Origin: CALHVX01 sp964640725
GTDB taxonomy: Bacteria; Pseudomonadota; Gammaproteobacteria; Pseudomonadales; Azotimanducaceae
Direction: 5' to 3'
Length of the DNA: 64,000 nucleotides
Assembly: GCA_964640725.1 (NCBI GenBank)
Contig: CAZXIJ010000023.1
Span: 1 to 64,000 of the forward strand
Positions 25,881 through 34,175 of this stretch are shown one piece after another; position 1 is the first letter of the stretch, and each line of letters starts with the position of its first letter. The notes under the pieces are model-generated. The model saw only the letters and a list, made by a program, of their open reading frames with translations, made no database searches and was not told the origin of the DNA. The translations under genes were made by a program, and so were the position numbers.

Positions 25881-26336
25881 ATGCCGCACAAGCGCTACAG
25901 CATCAACCTCCCCGCGCACATGGCTGAGTGCGATGCCAACTACGTGCGCCTGCTCAAGCTGTTTCCCGATCTGCGCACGGAAGACGGGCGCGACCTGGCG
26001 GTAGAGCTGGGCGACGAGGCTGTGCGGATCGAGCTGACGGTGCTCGAGCGCGCGCCCTACACGACGCTGATCCAGCTGGCGCAGCGGGAGATCCGCGCTT
26101 CGAGCTGGCTTAAGCAACCACAGATCACGATCCGCCTGTACCACGACGCCAGCTGCGCCGAGGTGGTGGCCTATCAGCATGCGCGGGACTTCAAGGCGGT
26201 GTACGACTACCCGAACCCGTCCATGCATCAGCCGGACGAGAAGACTCAGGTCAACCGGCTGCTCAGCGAGCTGCTGGCGGTCTGCCTCAACCACGGCCAG
26301 ATTGTCGAGCTGCCGCTGGCGCTCAGCGACAGCTAG
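25881..26336 (+). CDS. yqiB: YqiB-like DUF1249 protein
   Basis: 151 aa conserved protein of unknown function (DUF1249). It shows the typical core: AHMAECDANYVRLLKLFP, an acidic middle and RLYHDASCAEVVAYQ, then the C-terminal QVNRLLSELLAVCLNHG. No signal peptide or membrane segment. ATG at 25881 is preceded by CGGAG. It sits 15 bases before cpdA, as in E. coli where yqiB precedes cpdA, but nudF, normally between tolC and yqiB, is missing here. Confidence 0.85.
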   Translation: MPHKRYSINLPAHMAECDANYVRLLKLFPDLRTEDGRDLAVELGDEAVRIELTVLERAPYTTLIQLAQREIRASSWLKQPQITIRLYHDASCAEVVAYQHARDFKAVYDYPNPSMHQPDEKTQVNRLLSELLAVCLNHGQIVELPLALSDS

Positions 26337-26351
26337 CGCCCTCATCGCGCA

Positions 26352-27134
26352 GTGCCGACCGTACTGCACATCACCGATTGCCATTTGCTGGCCGAGCCTG
26401 ACGGGTGCCTGCTCGACACGGATACCGCTGCCACCCTGGACGCGGTGCTGGCCTGCGCGTTGCGGCAACACAGGCCCGACCTGTTGCTGGCCACGGGCGA
26501 CCTGGCGCACGACTGCGGCGCCGCCGGCTACGAGCGCTTCGCCCGGATCGTGCGCGCGCGCTACCCGGGCCCGGTGCTGGCCTTGCCCGGCAACCACGAC
26601 TTTGGCGCTGCGCTGCGCGATACCCTGGGCGCGCACGGCATGATCGTGCCGGCGCCGGAACTGGCGGCCACCAGCGTCGCCGGCTGGCAGATCATCGGGC
26701 TGGACTCGCACGAAGATCACGCTCCGGGCGCGCGCATCGGCGATGCCGCGATTGCGGCGCTGCGCGCCCAGCTGGCCGCGGCCGACGGCCCGGTCCTGCT
26801 CGCCCTGCATCATCCGCTGGTGCCGGTCGGTACGCCCTGGCTCGACAAAGACTGTCCGGCGGGCGGTGCTTCGCTGCTAGAATGGCTCGCTGAGCAATCG
26901 CCGGTGCGCGGGATCGTCTATGGCCACGTGCACCAGCAAGTAACCGACACTGCAGGCCCTTGCGCCGTGCTGGGCACGCCGTCGACCTGCTTTCAATTTG
27001 CGCCCGGATCGCAGCGCTTCGCGCTCGACGCGCGCGCGCCGGGCTGGCGCTGGCTGTTCCTTGCGGAACCCGGTGCCGGGGCCGATGGCGCAGCGGCCCT
27101 TGAGACGCAGGTCGTGCGGCTGCCCGCGGCCTGA
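26352..27134 (+). CDS. cpdA: 3',5'-cyclic AMP phosphodiesterase
   Basis: Class III phosphodiesterase that hydrolyses cAMP to AMP and so tunes CRP signalling. GTG at 26352 gives 260 aa. The dinuclear metallophosphoesterase ligands are visible in order: D and H in TDCHLL, GDLAH, GNHDF, the LALHHPL block and GHVHQQ. It follows yqiB and precedes parE by 45 bases; the three genes probably form one operon. Confidence 0.92.
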   Translation: MPTVLHITDCHLLAEPDGCLLDTDTAATLDAVLACALRQHRPDLLLATGDLAHDCGAAGYERFARIVRARYPGPVLALPGNHDFGAALRDTLGAHGMIVPAPELAATSVAGWQIIGLDSHEDHAPGARIGDAAIAALRAQLAAADGPVLLALHHPLVPVGTPWLDKDCPAGGASLLEWLAEQSPVRGIVYGHVHQQVTDTAGPCAVLGTPSTCFQFAPGSQRFALDARAPGWRWLFLAEPGAGADGAAALETQVVRLPAA

Positions 27135-27179
27135 GGCGGCCGCGCCGCAGCGGGCGCAGCGACACAACATAGGAACACC

Positions 27180-29075
27180 ATGGCAGAAGCCAAATATTCC
27201 GCGCAGTCCCTGCAGGTTCTGACCGGGCTCGAACCGGTTCGGCGCCGGCCGGGCATGTACACGGACACCACGCGCCCCAATCACCTGGTGCAGGAGGTGG
27301 TGGACAACAGCGTTGACGAGGCGCTCGCGGGTCACGCGCGCGAGATCGAGGTGACGCTGCTCAAGAACGGCGTCATCGAGGTCATGGACGACGGCCGCGG
27401 CATGCCCGTCGACATTCACCCGCAGCACAAGATCAGCGGCGTCGAGCTGATCCTCACCAAGCTCCACGCTGGCGGCAAGTTCGACAACGACAACTACGCC
27501 TTCAGCGGCGGCCTGCACGGCGTTGGCGTGTCGGTGGTCAACGCGTTGTCGGACTGGCTCGAGGTCGAGGTCAAGCGCGACGGCAAGCTGCACTACCAGA
27601 AGTACAAGGCCGGCAAGCCGGCGGGCAAGCTCAAGCCCGTCGACACCGTCGGCAAGCGCAATACCGGCACCTGCGTGCGCTTCAAGCCCGACGCGTCCTA
27701 CTTCGACTCCCCGAACATCTCGATCCCGCAGCTCAAGCACCTGCTGCGCGCCAAGGCCGTGCTGTGCCCGAACCTGCGGGTCAGCCTCACCGTCGAGGGC
27801 AAGGACGATCAGTCCGAAAGCTGGTTTTACGAAGACGGCCTGAAGGGCTACCTGCAGGCCTCGCTCGCGGGCGCCGAGCTGGTCCCGGCGGAACCCTTCA
27901 TGCACAGCGCCGAAGGCAAGGGCGAAGCGGTCGACTGGGCCCTGCAGTGGGTGGTGGACGGCGGCGAAGCCCTGACGGAAAGCTACGTCAACCTGATTCC
28001 CACGGCGCAGGGCGGCACCCACGTCAACGGGTTGCGCTATGGCCTGACAGAAGCGCTCAAGGAGTTCATCGAGTTTCGTGACCTGATGCCGCGCGGCATC
28101 AAGCTGACGGCCGAAGATCTGTGGGCACAGTGCACCTACGTGCTGTCGGCCAAGATGGCCGACCCGGCCTTTGCCGGGCAGACCAAGGAGCGCCTGTCGT
28201 CCCGCGAGGCCGTGGCCTTTATCGGCAGCGTCGCCAAGGACGCCTTCAGCCTGTGGCTGAACGAGCACCCGCAGGAAGGCGAGAAGATCGCCGAGATCGC
28301 CATCAGCAACGCGCAAAAACGCGTGCGCGCGGCCAAGCAGGTGACGCGCAAGAAGGTCACCGCCGGGCCGGCGCTGCCCGGCAAGCTCGCGGACTGCTCC
28401 GGGCAGGACTCGGAGCGTTCGGAGCTGTTTCTGGTCGAGGGCGACTCGGCCGGCGGCAGCGCCAAGCAGGCCCGGGACCGGCAGTTTCAGGCGGTCATGC
28501 CCCTGCGCGGCAAAATTCTGAACACCTGGGAAGTCGACTCCAGCCAGGTGCTCGCATCTCAAGAGGTGCACGACATCGCCCTGGCGATTGGCGTCGATCC
28601 GGGATCGAACGATCTGGACAGCCTGCGCTACGGCAAGGTCTGCATCCTGGCGGACGCCGACTCCGACGGCCTGCACATCGCGACGCTGCTGTGCGCGCTG
28701 TTCGTGCAGCACTTCCGGCCGCTGGTGCTGGCCGGGCACGTGTACGTGGCCATGCCGCCGCTGTACCGCATCGATGTCGGCAAGGAAAAATACTACGCCC
28801 TGGACGAAGCCGAAAAGGCCGCGATCCTGAACCGGCTCGAAAACGAGAAGAAGCGCGCGACGCCGTCGGTGCAGCGCTTCAAGGGCCTGGGCGAGATGAA
28901 CCCCATTCAGCTGCGGGAAACCACCATGGATCCGAACACGCGTCGGCTCGTGCGGCTCACCATGGACTCGGAGTCCAAGACCAACGAGACCATGGACATG
29001 CTGCTGTCCAAAAAGCGGGCCCCCGATCGCCGCAGCTGGCTGGAAAAGAAAGGCGATCAGGCCGTGCTCGACTGA
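27180..29075 (+). CDS. parE: DNA topoisomerase IV subunit B
   Basis: ATPase subunit of topoisomerase IV, which unlinks daughter chromosomes together with ParC (gene at 35506). The 631 aa contain the GHKL ATPase domain (EVVDNSVDEALAGHA, GLHGVGVSVVNALSDWL), the transducer and the Toprim domain (VEGDSAGGSAKQARDR, then DADSDGLHIATLL). The start ATG has only a weak purine-rich leader. Its stop is one base before the first thioesterase gene. Confidence 0.97.
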   Translation: MAEAKYSAQSLQVLTGLEPVRRRPGMYTDTTRPNHLVQEVVDNSVDEALAGHAREIEVTLLKNGVIEVMDDGRGMPVDIHPQHKISGVELILTKLHAGGKFDNDNYAFSGGLHGVGVSVVNALSDWLEVEVKRDGKLHYQKYKAGKPAGKLKPVDTVGKRNTGTCVRFKPDASYFDSPNISIPQLKHLLRAKAVLCPNLRVSLTVEGKDDQSESWFYEDGLKGYLQASLAGAELVPAEPFMHSAEGKGEAVDWALQWVVDGGEALTESYVNLIPTAQGGTHVNGLRYGLTEALKEFIEFRDLMPRGIKLTAEDLWAQCTYVLSAKMADPAFAGQTKERLSSREAVAFIGSVAKDAFSLWLNEHPQEGEKIAEIAISNAQKRVRAAKQVTRKKVTAGPALPGKLADCSGQDSERSELFLVEGDSAGGSAKQARDRQFQAVMPLRGKILNTWEVDSSQVLASQEVHDIALAIGVDPGSNDLDSLRYGKVCILADADSDGLHIATLLCALFVQHFRPLVLAGHVYVAMPPLYRIDVGKEKYYALDEAEKAAILNRLENEKKRATPSVQRFKGLGEMNPIQLRETTMDPNTRRLVRLTMDSESKTNETMDMLLSKKRAPDRRSWLEKKGDQAVLD

Positions 29076-29076
29076 C

Positions 29077-29511
29077 ATGGCGTTTGATCCGCTGTCGTTT
29101 ACGCCGCCCTTTGCGCAGGCGCTGGGTTTCGAATTTATTGACGAGACCGATGGCCGGCTGACCGTGCGTGCGCCCTGGGCCGAGCACCTGGTCGGGGATC
29201 CCGATGCCGGGGTGATCCACGGCGGCGTGATTACCGCCATGCTCGACAACGCCTGCGGCCGCGCTGTGCACATGGCGCGCGTCAACGCCGGCCGGGACGA
29301 CGAGGGCGCCATCGCCACCCTGGATCTGCGCATTGACTACATGTCGCCGGCCGAGACGGGCAAGGATCTGTACGCGCAGGCGCACTGCTACCGCATGACC
29401 CGCAACGTTGCCTTCGTGCGCGCGACCGCCTACACCGAGACCGTGGATCGCCCGGTCGCGAACGCCGTGGGTGCCTTCATGCTGGGCACGCCCAGCGAGC
29501 GGCCGGCATGA
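29077..29511 (+). CDS. PaaI-family hotdog thioesterase, copy 1
   Basis: 144 aa acyl-CoA thioesterase of the hotdog fold. The signature DPDAGVIHGGVITAMLDNACG contains the HGG turn and the acidic residue expected for PaaI/YigI-type enzymes; ATLDLRIDYMSPAE is the second strand pair. The substrate is unknown. Start one base after parE, so it is probably translated from the parE transcript. A related gene follows at once. Confidence 0.86.
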   Translation: MAFDPLSFTPPFAQALGFEFIDETDGRLTVRAPWAEHLVGDPDAGVIHGGVITAMLDNACGRAVHMARVNAGRDDEGAIATLDLRIDYMSPAETGKDLYAQAHCYRMTRNVAFVRATAYTETVDRPVANAVGAFMLGTPSERPA

Positions 29512-29524
29512 CCGGGGCGCACGC

Positions 29525-29968
29525 GTGAAGATTCTCGAAGAGCTGCGCCAGCGCGGCCAGGCCAACAACCTGCAGGCGGTGGCGGACGCCATTCCCTACG
29601 CGCGCTTCCTGGGCCTGCGCATTGATGCCAAGGGCGACGAGCTGACCACCGTGCTGCCCTTTCGCGACGACCTGATCGGCAACACGGACCTGCCGGCGAT
29701 CCACGGCGGCGTGCTCGGCTCCATGCTGGAGCTGACTGCGGTGCTGCAGCTGCTGCGCGCCAGCGAGCTTGAGCGCCTGCCCAAGACCGTCGATCTGTCC
29801 ATCGACTACCTGCGCTCCGGCCTGCCGCAAGACGTGTTCGGGCGCGCGGACATCACCCGGCAGGGGCGCCGGGTCGCCAATGTCCGGGTCGAGCTGTGGC
29901 AGGAGCGGCGCGACAAACCGATCGCCGCGGCGCACGGCAACTTTCTGCTCGCACCCCTGAGCCGTTGA
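29525..29968 (+). CDS. PaaI-family hotdog thioesterase, copy 2
   Basis: 147 aa, a second hotdog protein related to the gene before it. It keeps IHGGVLGSMLELTA and KTVDLSIDYLRSG, but identity with copy 1 is low, so this is an old duplication or a separate acquisition. GTG at 29525 was chosen because it begins the family-like KILEELRQRG. Such tandem pairs could form a heteromer; that is inference. Confidence 0.84.
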   Translation: MKILEELRQRGQANNLQAVADAIPYARFLGLRIDAKGDELTTVLPFRDDLIGNTDLPAIHGGVLGSMLELTAVLQLLRASELERLPKTVDLSIDYLRSGLPQDVFGRADITRQGRRVANVRVELWQERRDKPIAAAHGNFLLAPLSR

Positions 29969-30041
29969 AGCGAGTCACCGTTCCCCGGGCCGTCAGCGGT
30001 TATGCTCTGCGCCTGCGCTGCTTCACACCGGACTAAAGCCC

Positions 30042-31007
30042 ATGCCCAGCAAACTCGACCAGCTTCGCGCCGTGACTACCGTGGTTGCCGATACCGGCGA
30101 CCTGGACGCGATCAAGACCTGGCAGCCCCAGGACGCCACCACCAACCCGTCGCTGTTGCTCAAGGCCGCGGCCTCCGAGACCTATCGGCCACTCATCGAC
30201 GCGGCGCTGGCGAGTCCCCGGGTATCCGGCATCGACCCTATGGACAGCGTCATCGAGACCTTGTCGGTGCTGGCCGGGCTCGAGATTCTGAAAGCGATTC
30301 CCGGGCGCGTCTCGACCGAGGTCAGCGCCGCGCTGTCCTACGACACGGACGCTACCGTCGCCGCTGCGCACCGCCTGATCGAGCGCTATGCATCGCACGG
30401 CATTGGCACCGAGCGGGTGCTCATCAAGATCGCCGCCACCTGGGAAGGCATTCGCGCCGCCGAAGCGCTCGAGCGCGCCGGGATCCAGTGCAACATGACC
30501 TTGCTCTTCAGCCTGGAGCAGGCGCTGGCCTGCGCCGAGGCGGGCGCTTTTCTGATCTCGCCCTTCGTGGGCCGCATCACCGACTACTACAAGGCCGAGC
30601 AGGGCGTCGACGGCTACGCGCCGGAGGACGATCCCGGGGTCGCGTCCGTGCAGCGGATCTTCCGGTTCTACAACGCCCGCGGCTACGACACCGTGGTCAT
30701 GGGGGCGAGCTTTCGCAACCAGGGGCAGATCGAAGCGCTCGCGGGCATCGACCTGCTCACGATCAGCCCCGATCTGCTGGCTGGCCTCGAGGCGGATAAC
30801 GGCGCGCTGGCCGTCCCGCTCAAGCGCGGCCCGGTGACCTTGTCGGCGGCGGAAGAGGCGCTGGTGCCGGCCTCGGTGCTCGCCGATGCCGATGCTTTTG
30901 ACGTTGCCCTCAAGGCGGACGCCATGGCCGCAGACCGCCTGGGCGACGGCATCCAGCGCTTCGCGGCCGATCAGCGCACGCTGGCGGAGCAGCTGCGGCT
31001 TGGGTAA
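30042..31007 (+). CDS. tal: Transaldolase
   Basis: Pentose phosphate enzyme exchanging dihydroxyacetone units between sedoheptulose-7-P and glyceraldehyde-3-P. 321 aa, class 1 (TalB) length. The Schiff-base lysine lies in RVLIKIAATWEGIRAAE, and DATTNPSLLLKAA and ISPFVGRITDYYK are family signatures. The ATG follows a 73-base spacer after the thioesterase. It is the last gene before an AT-rich stretch. Confidence 0.96.
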   Translation: MPSKLDQLRAVTTVVADTGDLDAIKTWQPQDATTNPSLLLKAAASETYRPLIDAALASPRVSGIDPMDSVIETLSVLAGLEILKAIPGRVSTEVSAALSYDTDATVAAAHRLIERYASHGIGTERVLIKIAATWEGIRAAEALERAGIQCNMTLLFSLEQALACAEAGAFLISPFVGRITDYYKAEQGVDGYAPEDDPGVASVQRIFRFYNARGYDTVVMGASFRNQGQIEALAGIDLLTISPDLLAGLEADNGALAVPLKRGPVTLSAAEEALVPASVLADADAFDVALKADAMAADRLGDGIQRFAADQRTLAEQLRLG

Positions 31008-31011
31008 AGGG

Positions 31012-31060
31012 CTTTAAATATTGCTGTTTTACGATAATATATGAATCTCTAATAGCGATT
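31012..31060 (+). promoter_or_regulatory. AT-rich candidate promoter region of the DUF2975/XRE pair
   Basis: After the tal stop the DNA turns AT-rich, with overlapping -10-like words (GATAAT at 31033, TAATAG at 31050) and a TTTACG at 31028. None gives a clean -35/-10 pair. The region most likely carries the promoter and perhaps the operator of the downstream XRE regulator. Confidence 0.35.
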
Positions 31061-31073
31061 CCGTGAGCCCGCC

Positions 31074-31595
31074 ATGACCCGTCGCCTGTCTCTGATGATT
31101 GCCTGGGGCTGCCGGGCCCTGCTCGCGCTGCTGCCTGTCGCCGCGCTCTACGGTTTGCTCAATATCGAGGCCTTCGCCGGTCTGGCCCGGGATCAGTGGG
31201 CGCTGCCGGTGCAGTGGGACACGGTCGGCACCGCGCAGTGGTATGCCCTGTGGGGATTGATCGTCCTGTACCTGTCCCTGGGCGCGGTGGGGCTGTATTT
31301 CCTGCAGCGCGCCTTTACCAACTTTGCCGCCGGCGAGCTCTTCAACGCGGCCAACAGCCGGGACCTGAAGCGGTTTTCCGGGTTGCTGCTGATTCAGGCC
31401 TGCGCCACGCCGCTGTATTTCGCTCTGGCGAGCCTGCTGCTGTCGCTCCATCACCCGGCGGGCGAGCAGTTCCTGTCCCTGTCCTTCGGCAGCAACGAGC
31501 TGAAGGCCATCGTCGTGGGCCTGGTGCTCTGGGTGCTCAGCGACCTGCTGGTGGAGGGGGGGCGGCTGCAGCACGAAAACCGGCAGTTTGTGTAG
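31074..31595 (+). CDS. DUF2975 membrane protein
   Basis: 173 aa with four hydrophobic segments (about residues 9-28, 58-80, 100-124 and 142-158), fitting the DUF2975 family of integral membrane proteins. NLFNA-like text (FAAGELFNAANSRDLKRF) between helices 2 and 3 is typical. The function is unknown. DUF2975 genes are regularly followed by a small XRE-type regulator, as here, and the pair probably autoregulates. Confidence 0.8.
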   Translation: MTRRLSLMIAWGCRALLALLPVAALYGLLNIEAFAGLARDQWALPVQWDTVGTAQWYALWGLIVLYLSLGAVGLYFLQRAFTNFAAGELFNAANSRDLKRFSGLLLIQACATPLYFALASLLLSLHHPAGEQFLSLSFGSNELKAIVVGLVLWVLSDLLVEGGRLQHENRQFV

Positions 31596-31599
31596 CGCG

Positions 31600-31812
31600 G
31601 TGCCGATTCGCGTCAATCTGGATCTGGTGCTCGCGCAGCGCCGGATCAAAGGCAAGGCCCTGGCTGAGGCGGTGGGCATTACCGAGCAGAACCTGTCGCT
31701 GCTGCGCACCGGCAAGGTCAAGGGCGTGCGCTTTGCGACCCTTGAGCGCATCTGCGCGGTGCTTGAGTGCCAGCCCGGTGACCTGCTGGAGTTTGTGCCC
31801 GACGACGGTTAA
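31600..31812 (+). CDS. Small XRE/Cro-type regulator
   Basis: 70 aa consisting of little more than one helix-turn-helix (KALAEAVGITEQNLSLLRTGKVKGVRFATLERICAVLECQ, positions 31651-31770) and the C-terminal PGDLLEF typical of YozG-like regulators. GTG at 31600 follows the DUF2975 stop by four bases; TTG at 31588 is an alternative start. It probably represses its own operon. The stop overlaps the convergent dehydrogenase gene. Confidence 0.85.
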   Translation: MPIRVNLDLVLAQRRIKGKALAEAVGITEQNLSLLRTGKVKGVRFATLERICAVLECQPGDLLEFVPDDG

Positions 31813-32798
31813 GTGCTCATCTCGATGACGATCGCGCCGAGCCGGTCCTCGGCATCGACTCGCCGGTGCGCTATCACGACGTCGGCCATGGGGTACACCG
31901 TGTCGACAATGCTGCGCAGCTCGCCGGCGTCTGCCAGGGCCGCCAGCACTCGCAGCGCGTCGCGGGTTTCCGGGGCGAAGGCGAAGATCGCGGTCTGCTT
32001 CGTAAAGCGGTTGATCCAGGCGCAGCGCAGCATGGTCATCAGGCGCGGGTTGCCGTTCAGGTAGCGCCCGCCCGGATTGAGCAGCCCCATGCAGCGACCC
32101 ACAGAGGTGTCCGGCACCATGTCAAAGATCACGTCGTAGCGATCGCCGCTGGCGGCGAAGTCTTCGCGCTCGTAGTCGATAAAGCGGTCGGCGCCGAAGG
32201 CTCTGATGACCTTCGCCTTGCGCGCGCAGTCCACCGCCGTGACGTGAGCGCCCATGCTCTTGGCGATCTGGACCCCGTGCGCGCCGATGCTGCCGCCGGC
32301 ACCATTCACGAGCACGCGTTCTCCCGGCTGGATCGCGCCGCGCTGCATAAAGTGCAGGGCGTTCAGCCCGCCCAGGGGCACGGCCGCAGCTTCGGCAAAG
32401 GTCAGCGCCTCGGGTTTGGCGACAATGGCCGCGCGGCCGGGCACCCGCAGGTACTCGGCGTAGGCCCCGCGGCCCATGCCCGTGCAGCCGAACACGGCGT
32501 CGCCGACGGCAAAGCCGCGCACCTTGGCGCCCACGGCCGCCACCTCGCCCGCAAAGTACATGCCCAGCACGCGTCGCCGTGGGCGACGGACGCCCATGGC
32601 CAGACGCATGGGCAGCCAAAACCACTTCACGGAGTAGCGAAAGCTGCGCATCTCGCAGTCGGACTTGGTGGCTTCGGCCGCGCGCACGCGAATCAGCAGA
32701 TCGTCATCACCGGCGACCGGCCGGCGCTGGTCTTCCAGGCGCAGCACCTCCGGCGGGCCATAGCGGTCGTAGACGATGGCGCGCATGGTGCTGGCCAT
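31809..32798 (-). CDS. Zinc-independent MDR-family NAD(P)H dehydrogenase/quinone reductase
   Basis: 329 aa medium-chain dehydrogenase/reductase. The N-terminal GroES-like domain contains RAIVYDRYGPPEVLRL and GMYFAGEVAAVGAKVRGFAVGD; the Rossmann domain has VNGAGGSIGAHGVQIAKSMGAHVTAV (32225-32302). The cysteines that bind zinc in alcohol dehydrogenases are absent, so it is probably a quinone-type oxidoreductase. The start at 32798 or four codons later (32786). It follows the small membrane-anchored gene by six bases. Confidence 0.85.
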   Translation of the reverse strand: MASTMRAIVYDRYGPPEVLRLEDQRRPVAGDDDLLIRVRAAEATKSDCEMRSFRYSVKWFWLPMRLAMGVRRPRRRVLGMYFAGEVAAVGAKVRGFAVGDAVFGCTGMGRGAYAEYLRVPGRAAIVAKPEALTFAEAAAVPLGGLNALHFMQRGAIQPGERVLVNGAGGSIGAHGVQIAKSMGAHVTAVDCARKAKVIRAFGADRFIDYEREDFAASGDRYDVIFDMVPDTSVGRCMGLLNPGGRYLNGNPRLMTMLRCAWINRFTKQTAIFAFAPETRDALRVLAALADAGELRSIVDTVYPMADVVIAHRRVDAEDRLGAIVIEMST

Positions 32799-32804
32799 CT
32801 GGCG

Positions 32805-33302
32805 CTACCGGGGCTGCAGCTGCAGCAGCGCGAAGCGCGGCGCGGTTTGTGCTTCTTCGACCTTGCCGGCCCAGAAGGGATATTTGGCCGCGAGCGCGGC
32901 AAAGCCCTGGGCAAACACCGCCGGATCTTCAATCGGGGCGATGTTCATGTCGTAGAGCTTGCCGTCCACGCGCAGGCGGACGGCCGGGTTGGCGTCGACC
33001 ACCTTGTTCCAGAACTTGGTGCCCGGGAACGGCATCTGCGACTCGTACAGCGACGGGATGACCAGCAGGCCGTCCTGCTCGGCGATCACCGTGGTGACCG
33101 AGAACGGGATTCCGAACCAGGGGTGGGTCTGCAGGTGCACTTCGCCGGCGCCGGCAATGCTGGCCAGGTCTGCCGGGACCGGGGCTGGCTCGCCGCTCAG
33201 CCGGGTGCCCGGGCGGCGGTCCTGGGGCTCGATGCCGACCAGGGCCAGGACGCCGTAGGCGATGACGATCAGGGCAACGAGCACGATCAGAAGTTTTTTC
33301 AT
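32805..33302 (-). CDS. Membrane-anchored hypothetical protein
   Basis: 165 aa. Residues 3-24 (KLLIVLVALIVIAYGVLALVGI) form one N-terminal hydrophobic segment, either a membrane anchor or an uncleaved signal. The rest is a small soluble domain with LVIPSLYESQMPFPGTKFWNKVV and NPAVRLRVDGKLYDM, which resembles the split beta-barrel of flavin/F420 oxidoreductases of the PNPOx type. The resemblance is by eye only. It sits upstream of an MDR dehydrogenase and near a PNPOx-family gene. Confidence 0.6.
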   Translation of the reverse strand: MKKLLIVLVALIVIAYGVLALVGIEPQDRRPGTRLSGEPAPVPADLASIAGAGEVHLQTHPWFGIPFSVTTVIAEQDGLLVIPSLYESQMPFPGTKFWNKVVDANPAVRLRVDGKLYDMNIAPIEDPAVFAQGFAALAAKYPFWAGKVEEAQTAPRFALLQLQPR

Positions 33303-33360
33303 GCGCTGACTCCGGGGTGAGCGTGGGCACCCATCTTAGCCGCTGTGCGGGTTTGCCGTG

Positions 33361-34014
33361 CTAGGACTCGCCGTCCTGCAGCAGGCGGCCGTATTCCTCG
33401 GCGGAGATGACGCCACCTGCGGCATCGGCCTTGCCCTGGTCCCGGGCCGGCAGCTGGGCCTGGATGCCGTCGATGCGCTTCCAGGCCGGGTAGGGCTGCT
33501 CGCCCTGGGCGTCGGGCACGTAGCGCGAGCGGTCTTTGCGTTCGTGCCGGTGAATGTAGCGCGCGCAGTTCACGAACACGCTGTCCACCGTTGCGCGCAC
33601 GATGCCGATCGCCCCCGGGTACTCGGCCATGAGTGCATCGTCCGATACCAGCTGCGCCGTTGCCTGCACGCGCAGCCGGTTGGGGGTCTCGAAATCGATA
33701 AACAGCAGGCCGATCTTCGCCGTATCGGTAATGTTGCCCAGAGACAGAAACATGCCGTTGCCGTCATAGGCGGGGAACGCCAGCGTGTGCGGGTCGACGA
33801 CCTTGACCGTGCCGACGTCGCCGCCCTTGTAGGACACCGTCGGCTCGCCGGCATCGCTCACCGTCGACAGAAAGAAAAAGTCCCGGCTGCTGATAAAGAC
33901 GGTGTGCTGCTCGTTCAGCGACGTTTCGACCATCGCCTGAACCAGGGTGTCTGCCAGCGGGCGGCTGTCGTGCTGGTCCTGTAGCTTTCGCTGCGCGTCG
34001 GTGTAAAAGCTCAA
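33361..34014 (-). CDS. Pyridoxamine 5'-phosphate oxidase-like protein
   Basis: 217 aa FMN-binding split-barrel protein. HTVFISSRDFFFLSTVSDAGEPTVSYKGGDVG, at residues 37-68, is the canonical first part of the PNPOx-like domain, with TAKIGLLFIDFETPNRLRVQ as the second. This subgroup is often annotated as general stress or haem-utilisation-like; the substrate is unknown. The ATG start sits 100 bases from the toxin-antitoxin promoter, which points the other way. Confidence 0.82.
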   Translation of the reverse strand: MSFYTDAQRKLQDQHDSRPLADTLVQAMVETSLNEQHTVFISSRDFFFLSTVSDAGEPTVSYKGGDVGTVKVVDPHTLAFPAYDGNGMFLSLGNITDTAKIGLLFIDFETPNRLRVQATAQLVSDDALMAEYPGAIGIVRATVDSVFVNCARYIHRHERKDRSRYVPDAQGEQPYPAWKRIDGIQAQLPARDQGKADAAGGVISAEEYGRLLQDGES

Positions 34015-34116
34015 TGAGTTCTCCTGGCGGGCGAGCAGTCAAGGGATGGTACCCGACCTCCGGCCAGGCAGAGCCTGAGGTGGGGTGGTCGGTATCTGAC
34101 TGAACGGGCTGTTGTC

Positions 34117-34144
34117 TTGACACTATACGTCATTGACGTATAGT
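34117..34144 (+). promoter_or_regulatory. Toxin-antitoxin promoter overlapped by a 23-base palindromic operator
   Basis: TTGACA (34117-34122), 16 bases, TATAGT (34139-34144) form a near-consensus sigma-70 promoter, one of the best in the window. The bases from 34122 to 34144 form a perfect palindrome with arms ACTATACGTCA and TGACGTATAGT around one T, covering the whole spacer and the -10 box. A repressor bound here would block RNA polymerase directly. The natural ligand is the XRE antitoxin encoded at 34459, as in HigBA-type modules. Confidence 0.8.
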
Positions 34145-34175
34145 AACGAATGCGCTGATCTTCATCGAAACACCG

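Noticed and set aside
26877..29333. 818 aa minus-strand open frame over parE
   Set aside because: Antisense to parE with typical shadow composition (His, Arg, Gln, Val rich).
34149..34157. ATG at 34150 as toxin start
   Set aside because: It is out of frame and stops after two codons (ATG CGC TGA).
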